Below are positions 8,377-16,443 of a stretch of 64,000 bases of DNA, piece by piece. The position numbers and the translations under genes were made by a program. Source of the DNA: Sediminibacterium goheungense (lineage in GTDB: Bacteria; Bacteroidota; Bacteroidia; Chitinophagales; Chitinophagaceae); NCBI RefSeq assembly GCF_004361915.1, contig NZ_SNWP01000010.1, positions 1,576,050 to 1,640,049 on the forward strand. Direction: 5' to 3'. Position 1 is the stretch's first letter, and every line of letters starts with the position of its first letter. The notes under the pieces were generated by a model. The model had not been told where the DNA came from, searched no databases, and saw only the letters and a program-made list of their open reading frames with translations.

Positions 8377-9009
8377 CTATTTAACAATTTTTATTTCAGT
8401 TGGTGGAATGGGTGCAGGTACCGGATTCTTAATAGGAGGTAAAGACATCAGATAATGATATACAGAACTCAGGTCTTCATCTGTCATCTTCGCAATCATA
8501 TACCAGGGCATCGGTGGCATCACCGGACGCCCTCCTTCCTGACCAAGATGTTTCCCCGTACGGATGGTTTTTACAAAAACATCTTCTGTCCAGTTACCAA
8601 TACCAGTGGTTTCATCAGGTGTAAGGTTAACACCGAATGTAATACCCCATGGACCTACAAAAACTGTTGCGTCAGGCGACATTTTCATCCAGTTCTGGTC
8701 TTTGGCAATCGCTTCACTCAATGTAGGAATTCCTCTTTCTGAAGGATAACCCGACATCAGTTTGGTACTATCCGGTACAGGTCCCAACTGTGTCATGATC
8801 TTTGGAGAATGACAATCGTTGCATCCCGAAACAGTTACTAAATATTTACCGCGAGCAATCAATTCATCTTTTTCTTTCTGACGAACTTCTGTGATATCTT
8901 CTTTTTTGGTTTCTGTTTCTTTACTTTTTGCATCACTACAGGCAGCAATGGTTGCCACAACAGACAATACTACGATTGTAAGTGTGAGGGTTTTGTTTTT
9001 AAGTGTCAT
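8377..9009 (-). CDS. Mono-heme cytochrome c lipoprotein
   Basis: About 210 residues from the ATG at 9009, which places a lipoprotein signal (VVATIAAC) correctly with Cys24; the frame is open further upstream but that part has no signal-like character and would cover the promoter. A heme-binding CNDCH motif is at residues 63-67 (GKYLVTVSGCNDCHSP), and the GRPVMPPMPWYMIAKMTDEDL segment should give the axial Met and the C-terminal helix of the cytochrome c fold. It is a membrane-attached periplasmic electron carrier. Its promoter carries the ACCACAT-N4 palindrome, suggesting redox-responsive control. Confidence 0.88.
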   Translation of the reverse strand: MTLKNKTLTLTIVVLSVVATIAACSDAKSKETETKKEDITEVRQKEKDELIARGKYLVTVSGCNDCHSPKIMTQLGPVPDSTKLMSGYPSERGIPTLSEAIAKDQNWMKMSPDATVFVGPWGITFGVNLTPDETTGIGNWTEDVFVKTIRTGKHLGQEGGRPVMPPMPWYMIAKMTDEDLSSVYHYLMSLPPIKNPVPAPIPPTEIKIVK

Positions 9010-9061
9010 GTTGTTGTTTTTATGGTATTCCGTAAAATCAGGTTTCTTTTTGATTCCGGAA

Positions 9062-9109
9062 CAAACATAAACCTGCAAAACCCTGCAAACTATCACACAA
9101 AAATGTGGT
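9062..9109 (-). promoter_or_regulatory. Activator-type promoter of the cytochrome c gene
   Basis: On the minus strand: ACCACATTTTTGTGTGAT (9109-9092), 22 bases, then the -7 box TATGTTTG (9069-9062). The spacing is identical to that at 7389-7436 and 40661-40708. Confidence 0.65.
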
Positions 9110-9126
9110 TGGGATGAAGGGAAGAT

Positions 9127-9163
9127 GTGAATGGTGAGTGGTGAATGGTGAATGGTGAATGGT
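9127..9163. repeat. GTGAATG tandem 7-base repeat
   Basis: Five consecutive 7-base units (GTGAATG, one GTGAGTG). No second arm is nearby, so this copy is tandem only. It belongs to the same family as 3892, 12143, 33448, 33575 and 60569. Confidence 0.9.
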
Positions 9164-9230
9164 TTCTGGTTCGCATAATGGCTATTTCTTCTTCAGACCG
9201 AGAGAAAGATGGCTGTTATATAGATAGAAA

Positions 9231-9320
9231 ACCTCCGTGCTACTCAGTGCCCACTCCTTTGCCGCTGTGGTTTTTTACCACAGAGGTACACAGAGTAATG
9301 CACGGAGTAGCACAGAGGTC
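9231..9320. repeat. CTCCGTG palindromic repeat, copy 2
   Basis: Intergenic palindrome: CCTCCGTGCTACTC at the left, a central CTGTGGTTTTTTACCACAG hairpin, and GGAGTAGCACAGAGG at the right. It sits downstream of the response regulator gene on the minus strand. Confidence 0.85.
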
Positions 9321-9360
9321 TTATTACTAAAAATATCTTCTTCTGGTCTTTCCGACTTAT

Positions 9361-9993
9361 TTACACAATCTTATTCCGGAAAGCTTTTGCCACAGCTTCG
9401 CTTTTGCTGTTTACGTGGAGTTTTTCGTAGATTTTTTTGATATGGGAGCGAACGGTATCGATGGCGATAAACATTTCAGCAGCAATCATTTTATAACTAT
9501 ATCCATTCACCAGTAATTGTAATACCTGTTTTTCACGTTCCGATAAATCATAATCTTCCCCTTTTTCGTTGTTGAGGGAAGAAAACATTTTCAATACCTG
9601 GGTAGCAATAGAAGAAGTCATTGGTGCACCTCCCGTTTGTGCTTCCTGTATATATTCCAGTAATCTTGCGGGTGGTGTTTTCTTTAGTACATATCCGTTG
9701 GCGCCATTGCTGATGGCATCAAATACATTTTTATTATCGTCGAACACAGTAAGCATCAAAATTTTTACATCTGTATCTATCTCACGTATTTTTTTCAGTC
9801 CTTCAATACCATTGGTACCAGGCATGTCAATATCCATGAGTATTACATCAGGCTTAAAGGCCCGTACTTCATCTTCTACATTATTACAGTTTTTAAAGGC
9901 AGACAATACTTCAAATCCATCTGAGCCGTTGATGAGCATAGTTAATCCTTCACGTAACTGGGGGTTGTCTTCGTAAATCAATAATTTGGTCAT
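9361..9993 (-). CDS. NarL/LuxR-type response regulator
   Basis: 210 residues. Receiver domain 1-120: acidic pair E8/D9, phosphoacceptor D54 in ILMDIDMPG, Thr/Ser in MLTVFDD and Lys in VLKKTPP. C-terminal LuxR-type HTH domain about residues 145-207 (LSEREKQVLQLLVNGYSYKMIA ... DTVRSHIKKIYEKL). It should bind DNA as a phosphorylated dimer. No histidine kinase gene is adjacent, so it is an orphan; Bacteroidota often pair such regulators with LuxR-linked sensor kinases elsewhere. A large non-coding region (about 390 bases) lies upstream and contains a further copy of the ACCACAT palindrome. Confidence 0.93.
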   Translation of the reverse strand: MTKLLIYEDNPQLREGLTMLINGSDGFEVLSAFKNCNNVEDEVRAFKPDVILMDIDMPGTNGIEGLKKIREIDTDVKILMLTVFDDNKNVFDAISNGANGYVLKKTPPARLLEYIQEAQTGGAPMTSSIATQVLKMFSSLNNEKGEDYDLSEREKQVLQLLVNGYSYKMIAAEMFIAIDTVRSHIKKIYEKLHVNSKSEAVAKAFRNKIV

Positions 9994-10060
9994 AAGGTCC
10001 TTTTACAAGGTCAAAGCTAACAGTTGTGCGCCGCGTAACCTATCGCATAATAATGTTAGA

Positions 10061-10134
10061 GTGAGTAGTCAGTGGTCAGTAGTGAGTATTTGGAAGCTTT
10101 TACTCAGTACTGACTACTCACTACTCACTGCTCT
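10061..10134. repeat. Inverted repeat of GTGAGTA 7-base units
   Basis: Left arm 10061-10088 (GTGAGTA GTCAGTG GTCAGTA GTGAGTA), right arm about 10103-10131 (ACTCAGTACTGACTACTCAC...). Arms are separated by about 15 bases. It lies 70 bases upstream of the response regulator start. Confidence 0.9.
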
Positions 10135-10184
10135 CTTTTAAAGTTACCATTCCTCTCTCCATTTGCAAAATTTTGCTCTGCAAA

Positions 10185-10202
10185 ACCACATACTTATGTG
10201 AT
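10185..10202. promoter_or_regulatory. Fourth ACCACAT-N4-ATGTGAT palindrome
   Basis: ACCACATACTTATGTGAT matches the sites at 40661 (16 of 18) and 9092 (minus, 15 of 18). Unlike the other three it has no TAnnTTTG box 22 bases away in either direction, so the controlled gene is unclear. Confidence 0.45.
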
Positions 10203-10387
10203 GCTTTTTTTAACATAACGAAACGGTTTCACTGACAAACGGCAGGATATGAGGATAAGATGCAGGTGCTGTTAAAAACAGTTTCCGACATAAACATGCA
10301 GGACCCATCTTTCACATTCATATGCGATTGAACAGGATTGTTTTCCGTAGCATTTTTGCATCATCAAACAAACAATATATAAGCATT

Positions 10388-10462
10388 ATGAAAGGAAAAT
10401 TCATTACCACAGCACTGATTATTGCAGTGATAGCAGGTGGTAAAAAAGCGACAACTCTCTAA
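10388..10462 (+). CDS. Possible 24-residue peptide or truncated secreted protein
   Basis: ATG-led frame of 24 codons encoding MKGKFITTALIIAVIAGG and six more residues. The sequence looks like a signal peptide and nothing else. Directly after its stop begins a cluster of three hairpins, so it may be the remnant of a secreted-protein gene cut by insertion of that element, or a real short membrane peptide. Low certainty: only the signal-like composition supports it. Confidence 0.3.
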   Translation: MKGKFITTALIIAVIAGGKKATTL

Positions 10463-10486
10463 CTCAGGAACCGATAGCAATATACC

Positions 10487-10547
10487 GGTCCGGCCCGTAA
10501 GCCGGACCCCTGAAAAGGGTCGCCTTTGTTGGTTTACGACCAACAAA
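10487..10547. repeat. Cluster of three adjacent hairpins
   Basis: Hairpin 1 GGTCCGGC/GCCGGACC (10487-10508, 6-base loop), hairpin 2 GACCC/GGGTC (10505-10521), hairpin 3 TTTGTTGGT/ACCAACAAA (10525-10547, 5-base loop). Hairpins 1 and 2 share bases 10505-10508 and so exclude each other. No U-run follows on the plus strand. Confidence 0.75.
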
Positions 10548-10596
10548 AATAAATCTGGCAAGTTTGGGTTTTTTATAAGCAGTATGTTAGAAGCAG

Positions 10597-10630
10597 AGCA
10601 ACAGGTTACACAACAAGTGTGTAACCTGTT
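10597..10630. terminator. Bidirectional hairpin between opposing transcripts
   Basis: 13-bp stem AACAGGTTACACA/TGTGTAACCTGTT with a 4-6-base loop, about 10 bases after the stop of the minus-strand gene at 10637. The flanking U tracts are weak on both strands, so termination is likely but not certain. Confidence 0.55.
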
Positions 10631-10636
10631 CTCATT

Positions 10637-11245
10637 TTAGTAGGATGTTAAAGTCTTCTTCATAATTAAGTCGACCGGAATCGTCGGAGTATTGTTATCC
10701 GATTGCTTATTAAATGCTTTTGCAAAAAAAGAAAGCTGACTACCGCTTTTCAGATTAGCAATATCGCCTTTATCAGATGTAAATTGAAATACAAAAAAAC
10801 AGGATTGATCCAAATGTTCAATTTTACATTCCACAGGTGCGAGCAACAGCTGTTTTTCAGCAGTAAAGCCATATAAAACTGATTCTTTTGATTGACCGCT
10901 ATCCATTTCTACCTTTTTTCCCTGCTTTACAATGCTATAGTGACAAATAATATCTGCTTTTACAGGCTTGTCACCCTTATCTAATTCTTCCTTATAAGGT
11001 TGGATATGGATGATAAAACGATCTCCATTATGATTTACCCATTGCCAGCTACCATAGTACCGTTCAGGATCATCTCTTTGTAAACGTAAATCTCTTATAG
11101 AAGCCAGATTGGTTATTGGATATTCTTTTAACGTAACGGCTGTTTGAATAGTAGTATCTACAGATGGCTGCATTTCTGCTGCTTCCAAAGCATTCACATA
11201 CATCATAAAAACCAACACAGAAAACACAGGAATTCTTTTTTGCAT
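10637..11245 (-). CDS. Secreted protein of unknown function
   Basis: 202 residues, not recognised with certainty. A signal peptide covers about residues 1-23. The central segment YYGSWQWVNHNGDRFIIHIQPYKEE resembles the DUF6705-type exported proteins of Flavobacteriia and Chitinophagia, which start their mature domain with a GxWxW pattern, but I cannot confirm membership. Residues 60-190 are beta-rich with only two Cys (in HYSIV upstream and CKIE/SCFF). Single gene, ended by the hairpin at 10597-10630. Confidence 0.65.
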   Translation of the reverse strand: MQKRIPVFSVLVFMMYVNALEAAEMQPSVDTTIQTAVTLKEYPITNLASIRDLRLQRDDPERYYGSWQWVNHNGDRFIIHIQPYKEELDKGDKPVKADIICHYSIVKQGKKVEMDSGQSKESVLYGFTAEKQLLLAPVECKIEHLDQSCFFVFQFTSDKGDIANLKSGSQLSFFAKAFNKQSDNNTPTIPVDLIMKKTLTSY

Positions 11246-11350
11246 GGCTAAACATGGTTTATTTAAAAATACGACTATTTATCTGCCGCTTATAGAATTT
11301 GCCTTTTATAAAAAAGCTTTGCATTTAGCTTAGCTGAAATTCTATCAGCA

Positions 11351-12157
11351 ATGAAATCTTTATTAATAGTTATTGCCATCTTCACTACAGGTTTTTCTGT
11401 TTATGCACAAAAAAACAGTAAGGCACTGATACATGCTGAACGTTCTTTTGCTTCTTATACGGTAGCCAACGGAATTAAAAAAGGCTTCTTACAGTTTTTA
11501 GACAGTAGCGGGTTGGTTTTCCCCGGAGCAGATGCAGTAAACGGAATCAGCTTTCATAGTAAGTCGCCTGGGAATGCCGCTGTGCTTAATTGGGGTCCGG
11601 AATATGCGGTTATCAGTGCTTCCGGTGATTTTGGTTTTACCACCGGCCCTTATCATTTAAAAAGATCTGCTAACGATACGGTAAGTGGCCGCGGACAATA
11701 CAGCAGCATTTGGCATATCAATGATAAAGGAGAATGGAAAGTGTTGGCAGATATGGGTACGCGTTATACACAGGAAAGGAATATTCCTTTATCTGTTGCA
11801 GAACTCGACCTGGGTAAAGTGACTACAGAAAAATTTGATCTGAATGAAGTAATTAGCATTGATCAACAATTAAATAATCAACTAAAAGAAAAGGGTTCGG
11901 CTGCTTATGCTCCATATCTCACGGTACAAAGCTGGTTCAATATGAATCAATTTGCGCCGGTTATGGGTGCCAGAGATATTGGCAACCTATTGAAAGCGAT
12001 TTCTCACCCATCAGATTTCTTATTTGTGAACGCAGGCATAGCTTCCTCAAAGGATATGGCATTTACCTATGGCAAATCGAGCAAGGGGCCCTATCTCCGC
12101 GTATGGAGCAAACAAACTGCCGGATGGGTATTACTATTACAGGTGAGTAGTGAATAG
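11351..12157 (+). CDS. Secreted NTF2-like (DUF4440-type) protein
   Basis: 268 residues with a signal peptide ending at residue 19 (SVYAQ). The segment AERSFASYTVANGIKKGFLQFLD and the later FGFTTGPYHLKR ... QYSSIWHINDKGEWKVLADMG follow the pattern of SnoaL/DUF4440 proteins of the NTF2-like fold; a second, weaker copy of the same pattern may occupy the C-terminal half (KDMAFTYGKSS ... YLRVWSKQTAGWVLLL). No catalytic role can be assigned. The last residues VSSE and the TAG stop are encoded by the first units of the adjacent GTGAGTA/GTGAATA repeat. Confidence 0.7.
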   Translation: MKSLLIVIAIFTTGFSVYAQKNSKALIHAERSFASYTVANGIKKGFLQFLDSSGLVFPGADAVNGISFHSKSPGNAAVLNWGPEYAVISASGDFGFTTGPYHLKRSANDTVSGRGQYSSIWHINDKGEWKVLADMGTRYTQERNIPLSVAELDLGKVTTEKFDLNEVISIDQQLNNQLKEKGSAAYAPYLTVQSWFNMNQFAPVMGARDIGNLLKAISHPSDFLFVNAGIASSKDMAFTYGKSSKGPYLRVWSKQTAGWVLLLQVSSE

Positions 12158-12279
12158 TGAGCAGTGAGTGAATGGTCAATGGTGAATAGTGAATAGTGAG
12201 TAGTGAGTAGTGAGTAGTGAGTAAAATAATTTGTTTGCATAGATCCTCATTCACCATTGACCATTCACCATTCACACCC
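12143..12279. repeat. Long 7-base-unit inverted repeat at a gene end
   Basis: Left part 12143-12222 consists of about eleven units (GTGAGTA, GTGAATA, GTCAATG, GTGAATG); right part 12248-12279 is the complementary CATTCACCATTGACCATTCAC type. It begins inside the coding sequence of the NTF2-like protein and supplies its stop codon. Confidence 0.92.
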
Positions 12280-12290
12280 ACTGCTAACTT

Positions 12291-12319
12291 TAAAAAAAGC
12301 CCGGCAAGACTACCGGGCT
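12291..12319 (-). terminator. Intrinsic terminator, minus strand
   Basis: 7-bp stem AGCCCGG/CCGGGCT with an 8-base loop followed on the minus strand by seven U. It serves the minus-strand gene ending at 12418. Confidence 0.75.
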
Positions 12320-12417
12320 CTTCCCTGGCGGGAAACCTATGGAAAACAGAGAGAAAGATGAATGCGTTAAAAAAATACTTCCTGATTCGATATAGGATAC
12401 TTCTTATTTCTCTGTTC

Positions 12418-13260
12418 CTACAGCCTGACTCCTGCAGACAGGGTCACATAAAACATATTCTTTCCACGCTCCGATAAATCGGGTCTGCCTGCTACGGTTA
12501 TCAGGTTCTGCGGCATTACATAGGCTGGTGTTACAGCCATATTGAATTTGCCTTTTACAAATACAATGGGTATGGCTGCTTCATAGGATAATATATTGAA
12601 TTGCGTTACGTTCTCTGTGGTTTGTTGCGTAACAGGTATACCCAGCACATTTTTTCTTTCCAGGTATGTGTTACTGAATTTTTGTGTTCCCAGATTCGCG
12701 GTGAACGAAGGTGCCAGTGCAATCGCCGCATTGTTCATTCCCTTATTAAAGATGAACAGGTGATCTACACCCAGACTTGCATTCACATCTGTCTGATTAC
12801 TGAATAATAAGCTGATACCTCCATTGAAGTTGAGTATTTTATTCAGGTAACTCAGATTGGCTCCTGTTTGTGAACGCAGGGCCGACTGTACCAATGTACT
12901 TTCATCTTTATACAGGAAACGGGATACAAAAATATTTCCTGAGAAATGATCTGTTTGCGGAAACCGATAACCGGCTTCTAGCGTTGTACCTGTATAAGCC
13001 GCTGACTGCATACTATTTTGTACAAAGATGAAATTGCCCTGTGCATACAATCCACTCTTCAACTGAAAACCCAGTGTAGGAAATAATCCACTGCTTCGCA
13101 AACTATCTGTACGGCCAAAAAAATGCAGTGCCGACTGGTAGTTAAATGAAGCATTGAACTCATTCTTAGCGGGTTGTTTTTCACCAGCTTCCTGAGCGAA
13201 TGAAAAAATAGGCAATACAATGGCCAACCAAAGCATTGACCTGCTTTTGGACAGTTTCAT
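12418..13260 (-). CDS. Secreted beta-rich, porin-like protein
   Basis: 280 residues with a signal peptide ending near residue 22 (PIFSFAQ). The rest alternates polar and hydrophobic residues in strands (ASFNYQSALHFF, GLYAQGNFIFVQNSM, LEAGYRFPQTDHFSGNIFVSRFLY, FNMAVTPAYVMPQN) and ends in FYVTLSAGVRL, a typical outer-membrane barrel C-terminus. No family is recognised. A role as a small outer-membrane channel or adhesin is inference. It is preceded at 68 bases by the Ala/Lys-rich protein on the same strand. Confidence 0.7.
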   Translation of the reverse strand: MKLSKSRSMLWLAIVLPIFSFAQEAGEKQPAKNEFNASFNYQSALHFFGRTDSLRSSGLFPTLGFQLKSGLYAQGNFIFVQNSMQSAAYTGTTLEAGYRFPQTDHFSGNIFVSRFLYKDESTLVQSALRSQTGANLSYLNKILNFNGGISLLFSNQTDVNASLGVDHLFIFNKGMNNAAIALAPSFTANLGTQKFSNTYLERKNVLGIPVTQQTTENVTQFNILSYEAAIPIVFVKGKFNMAVTPAYVMPQNLITVAGRPDLSERGKNMFYVTLSAGVRL

Positions 13261-13327
13261 AACAATAGTTTTAGTATGGTTAAGTCAGCGGCTTATCAAA
13301 AAATATACAAGGGGTGGGAAACTTGTC

Positions 13328-13933
13328 TTAGCTACCTGATTTCGCTTTTGCCTTAGCTTTCACTTCTGCACTTGCAGAGGCAGATGGTTTTACTTCCTTA
13401 GCTTTCGCCTTTGCTTCAGTGGCTTTTTCAAGACCCGCTTCTTTTACTGCTTCAGCTTTCTCTTTGGTATCAGCTACTTTGTCTTTTGCCATCTCTTTCT
13501 TTTCTGCTACCATATCAGCACCTTCACGCAAAGGAAGTTTGGCATTGGCATTCAGCTCAGCTTCTGAACGGGTAGCTGCGCGTACCAGGCCTCTTTCTTC
13601 ACCTCCTGCATTACTGTTGAGCTCTGCCTGTGAAGAAGCTTTTACATTGGCGTTGGCATTTACACTGGTATTGGCGTTTACACGTTGAACAGATTCATTA
13701 GCCATCAATGCAGTTCTTTTGGTAGCAGAAACAGTGGCGTTCGTAGCTTTACCAACAGTTACCGTTGTTCTGGCTGCTGCATTGGTAGCGGCCGTTGTGG
13801 CTCTGGCTGCATTAACTGTAGCTCGTGTGGTAGCAGTAGTAGTACTGCGTACACCTAATCCCAATTGTGCATCAGCAGACTGAAAGAAAAAAAGACCTGC
13901 GAATGCTGCTGTGGTTTTAATGATTGTTTTCAT
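13328..13933 (-). CDS. Secreted Ala/Lys/Thr-rich low-complexity protein
   Basis: 201 residues. A signal peptide (about 1-22, ending SADAQ) precedes a Thr/Ala-rich region (TTATTRATVNAARATTAATN), an Asn/Ala region (VNANTSVNANANVKAS), and a charged region of short Glu-Lys-Ala repeats (KDKVADTKEKAEAVKEAGLEKATEAKAKAKE) that should form amphipathic helix, as in LEA-like or apolipoprotein-like proteins. The C-terminus repeats AKAKAK. Function unknown; the composition suggests an extended periplasmic or surface protein. Codon use is biased towards GCT/GCA by the repeats. Confidence 0.7.
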   Translation of the reverse strand: MKTIIKTTAAFAGLFFFQSADAQLGLGVRSTTTATTRATVNAARATTAATNAAARTTVTVGKATNATVSATKRTALMANESVQRVNANTSVNANANVKASSQAELNSNAGGEERGLVRAATRSEAELNANAKLPLREGADMVAEKKEMAKDKVADTKEKAEAVKEAGLEKATEAKAKAKEVKPSASASAEVKAKAKAKSGS

Positions 13934-14158
13934 GATAGATGGATTTTAGTGATCATTTGGTTTTCATTTTCATCTTTTCAAGTACCGTGCCAAAAATAAA
14001 AAAGAAGCTAAAATCCTTTCTCGGCAAGGGTTGTAGAGAAAAGAAAAATATTATATGTACCAAACAGACTTATAACAAGTTTCGATAAATAATACAGACT
14101 GGTATTTTTACATTTTTTAAACAAAAACCGAATCATTAATTTGTTCCAAAATAATTCT

Positions 14159-14662
14159 ATGCGAAAATTGATGCTGTTATGTTTACTCGGTTTGGGGTTG
14201 AATGCCAACGCTCAGTATCAACAGGATGTTGTTTCTGGCGATGCTATTATTAAAGCGCTGTATGATGTGATCTCGGGACCGAGTTCAAAAACCCGCGACT
14301 GGGATCGTTTTCGTTTTCTTTTCGGGAAAGAAGCCAGAATGATGACAGCTGTTCCTCATAAAGACAGTGGCACCATTATCCGAACCATTACGCCTGAACA
14401 ATACATTGAAAGAAACGGGAAACGACTGCAGGAAATTGGTTTTATAGAAAAGGAATTACACCGAATTACTGAAGCACATGGTGCGGTAACACATATGTTT
14501 TCAACGTATCAGTCAGACTTTACTGTCAATGGTAATGCACAGCAATCACGTGGCATCAACAGTATTCAGTTATTTTATGATGGCAGCCGTTATTATATTG
14601 TTTCTGTTTTCTGGGATGGTGATTCAAAAAAAACAATCGATAAAAAATACCTTGGTAATTAA
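14159..14662 (+). CDS. Secreted protein, NTF2-like candidate
   Basis: 167 residues from the ATG at 14159, which is followed at once by a normal signal peptide (MRKLMLLCLLGLGLNANAQ); an ATG six codons upstream is less likely. The mature part begins GDAIIKALYDVISGPSSKTRDWDRFRFLF and contains FIEKELHRITEAHGAVTHMFSTYQS and GINSIQLFYDGSRYYIVSVFWD, the helix-plus-sheet pattern of SnoaL/NTF2-like domains used by many exported proteins of unknown role. It is a single gene upstream of the pxp operon. Confidence 0.75.
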   Translation: MRKLMLLCLLGLGLNANAQYQQDVVSGDAIIKALYDVISGPSSKTRDWDRFRFLFGKEARMMTAVPHKDSGTIIRTITPEQYIERNGKRLQEIGFIEKELHRITEAHGAVTHMFSTYQSDFTVNGNAQQSRGINSIQLFYDGSRYYIVSVFWDGDSKKTIDKKYLGN

Positions 14663-14696
14663 TTATTGTTGATCGCCGACCGGTAAAGACTCTGTG

Positions 14697-14704
14697 TAAA
14701 TTTG
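14697..14704 (+). promoter_or_regulatory. Candidate -7 box of the pxp operon
   Basis: TAAATTTG fits TAnnTTTG and lies 12 bases before the pxpB ATG. No convincing -33 TTTG is seen at the normal spacing. Confidence 0.35.
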
Positions 14705-14716
14705 TTAACTTGTAGT

Positions 14717-15412
14717 ATGAATCTGTCTGCTTATGAATTGTATGCCTGTGGCGATCATGCTTATACACTTGATTTTGGTCAGCAGATAGATGCCGAAATC
14801 AATCATTTCATCATCAGCCTTTTTCATCAGCTACAAAAAGAAGCACATCCTTATGTTCTTGATATTATTCCTGCTTATAGCAGCATTACAATCGTTTATG
14901 ATGCACTAAGTTTTTCAGTCAATGCAGATACTGCCATTATTATCAGACAATGTTTAACAGATGCCATGTTAAAAGCCGGGAAAACAAATGCAGATTCATC
15001 AACCCGGACCGTACGTATACCCGTTTGTTATCATCCTTCGCTGGCACCTGATCTGGAAACAGTTTGTCATTATCACCAGATAGATATCGATACACTCATT
15101 GCACTGCATACCCGGAAAACATATCGTGTTTTCATGAATGGTTTTCTTCCTGGCTTTGCTTATATGGGTTCAGTAGATGAACGCATTGCAACTGCACGGC
15201 ATATGACGCCCCGTAAAATGGTGCCTGAGGGCAGTGTGGGTATAGCAGGTGAACAAACAGGTATTTATCCCTTTGCTTCACCCGGAGGCTGGCAGCTGAT
15301 CGGCAGAACAGCTGTAAAATTATTTGATCCGTCTTCAACTACACCCTGTATGTTACAGCCAGGAGATGAAGTGCAATTTTATTCCATTCCTATTGAACAT
15401 TTTAAAGCATGA
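14717..15412 (+). CDS. pxpB: 5-oxoprolinase subunit B (KipI family)
   Basis: 231 residues. Hallmarks of the allophanate-hydrolase subunit 1/KipI fold: HTRKTYRVFMNGFLPGFAYM around residue 140 and TGIYPFASPGGWQLIGRT around residue 195. With PxpC and PxpA it forms the ATP-dependent 5-oxoprolinase, which opens pyroglutamate to glutamate in the cytoplasm. The start is the ATG at 14717; an upstream in-frame Met adds five residues. The stop overlaps the pxpC start by four bases (ATGA), a tight operon junction. Confidence 0.93.
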   Translation: MNLSAYELYACGDHAYTLDFGQQIDAEINHFIISLFHQLQKEAHPYVLDIIPAYSSITIVYDALSFSVNADTAIIIRQCLTDAMLKAGKTNADSSTRTVRIPVCYHPSLAPDLETVCHYHQIDIDTLIALHTRKTYRVFMNGFLPGFAYMGSVDERIATARHMTPRKMVPEGSVGIAGEQTGIYPFASPGGWQLIGRTAVKLFDPSSTTPCMLQPGDEVQFYSIPIEHFKA

Positions 15413-16392
15413 GTATCCGTATCATCAAAAGCGGTCTACTCGATACCGTGCAGGATCAGGGAAGATATGGTTATCAGCATCTCGGTATTAACCCGAACGG
15501 GGCAATGGATACGGTTGCCATGCGTATGGCAAATGCATTGGTGGGTAATGATGCAGGGGAAGCTGTATTGGAAATGCACTGGCCTGCTCCGGTTATTCAG
15601 TTTGAGGAAGATACCTGTTTTGCCATTAGCGGGGCTTTGGTAGCGGCTCAGATCAATAAAGCATTCGATATACCTGTTAACAAAACCATTTTTGCAAAAG
15701 CCGGCAGCCGGCTTTCTTTTGAAAAAAAGCAAAAAGGTGCCCGTTTATACCTTGCCATTCAGGGAGGTTTCCAACTCACCCCATGGCTACATAGTAACAG
15801 CACGCAAATGCAGGTTCTTTACGGTGGAGCATTGTTAAAGACAGGAGATATACTTTCTGTTAAAAAAAAACACGTCTCTCCGTTTAATGAAACAAAGACT
15901 GCAAACTGGCATATACAATCACCTATTGATTTTTCTGACAAGCACATTCATTTTACAATTGGGAAAGAATGGTCATTACTGGATGACACCATACAGCAAC
16001 TATTTCTGGAAAGTGATTATCAGATAGACAATAACAGTAACCGTATGGGTTATCGTTTAAATGGCACTACTATTCTTCTTCCTGAAAAGGTAGAATTGGT
16101 TTCTACCGCCGTTACCCGCGGAACCATTCAGTTATTACCCAACGGACAGCCCCTGGTTTTGATGGCCGATCATCAAACTACAGGTGGCTACCCCCGAATC
16201 GGTCATGTAATCAGTGCAGATATTCCTAAACTGGCGCAACTGGAGCCCGGTGGCAACATCCGTTTCAAAGAAATATCCATCCCGGAAGCCCATAGCAGGT
16301 TACATGCTTTGAATTTACATTTGAAACAAATGGAAATAGCTTGTAAATTGAGGATGCAAGATGTCAGATCGCAGATATCAGATTTAAAGTAA
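15409..16392 (+). CDS. pxpC: 5-oxoprolinase subunit C (KipA family), repeat-derived end
   Basis: 327 residues of the biotin-dependent carboxyltransferase/KipA family: GLLDTVQDQGRYGYQHLGI at the N-terminus, ALVGNDAGEAVLEM, then the ADHQTTGGYPRIGHVISADIPKLAQL segment near residue 250. Partner of PxpB in pyroglutamate hydrolysis. Odd feature: the last twelve residues (MQDVRSQISDLK) are encoded by one arm of a perfect 27-bp inverted repeat, and the TAA stop lies in its loop; close homologues would be expected to end about a dozen residues earlier. Confidence 0.93.
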   Translation: MSIRIIKSGLLDTVQDQGRYGYQHLGINPNGAMDTVAMRMANALVGNDAGEAVLEMHWPAPVIQFEEDTCFAISGALVAAQINKAFDIPVNKTIFAKAGSRLSFEKKQKGARLYLAIQGGFQLTPWLHSNSTQMQVLYGGALLKTGDILSVKKKHVSPFNETKTANWHIQSPIDFSDKHIHFTIGKEWSLLDDTIQQLFLESDYQIDNNSNRMGYRLNGTTILLPEKVELVSTAVTRGTIQLLPNGQPLVLMADHQTTGGYPRIGHVISADIPKLAQLEPGGNIRFKEISIPEAHSRLHALNLHLKQMEIACKLRMQDVRSQISDLK

Positions 16393-16430
16393 ATGTTTTT
16401 TACAAATCTGATATCTGCGATCTGACATCT
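16359..16430. repeat. Perfect 27-bp inverted repeat, CAGATAT/CAGATCG family
   Basis: Arms 16359-16385 and 16404-16430 are perfectly complementary with an 18-base loop. The arm is built of 7-base units (CAGATCG CAGATAT CAGAT). It overlaps the end of pxpC and lies between pxpC and pxpA. A second copy is at 19965-20035. Confidence 0.95.
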
Positions 16431-16443
16431 GCCATCTTCTTCT

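Noticed and set aside
10437..10640. 67-codon frame overlapping the hairpin cluster, and a 65-codon frame on the other strand
   Set aside because: Both run through palindromes on which any frame looks open; no independent evidence.
12143..12279. Tandem repeats considered as a CRISPR array
   Set aside because: Units are 7 bases without unique spacers, and no cas gene is present.
13419..13688. 89-codon open frame antisense to the Ala/Lys-rich gene
   Set aside because: It is an artefact of the alanine-codon bias of the sense gene; no signal, domain or ribosome-start context.
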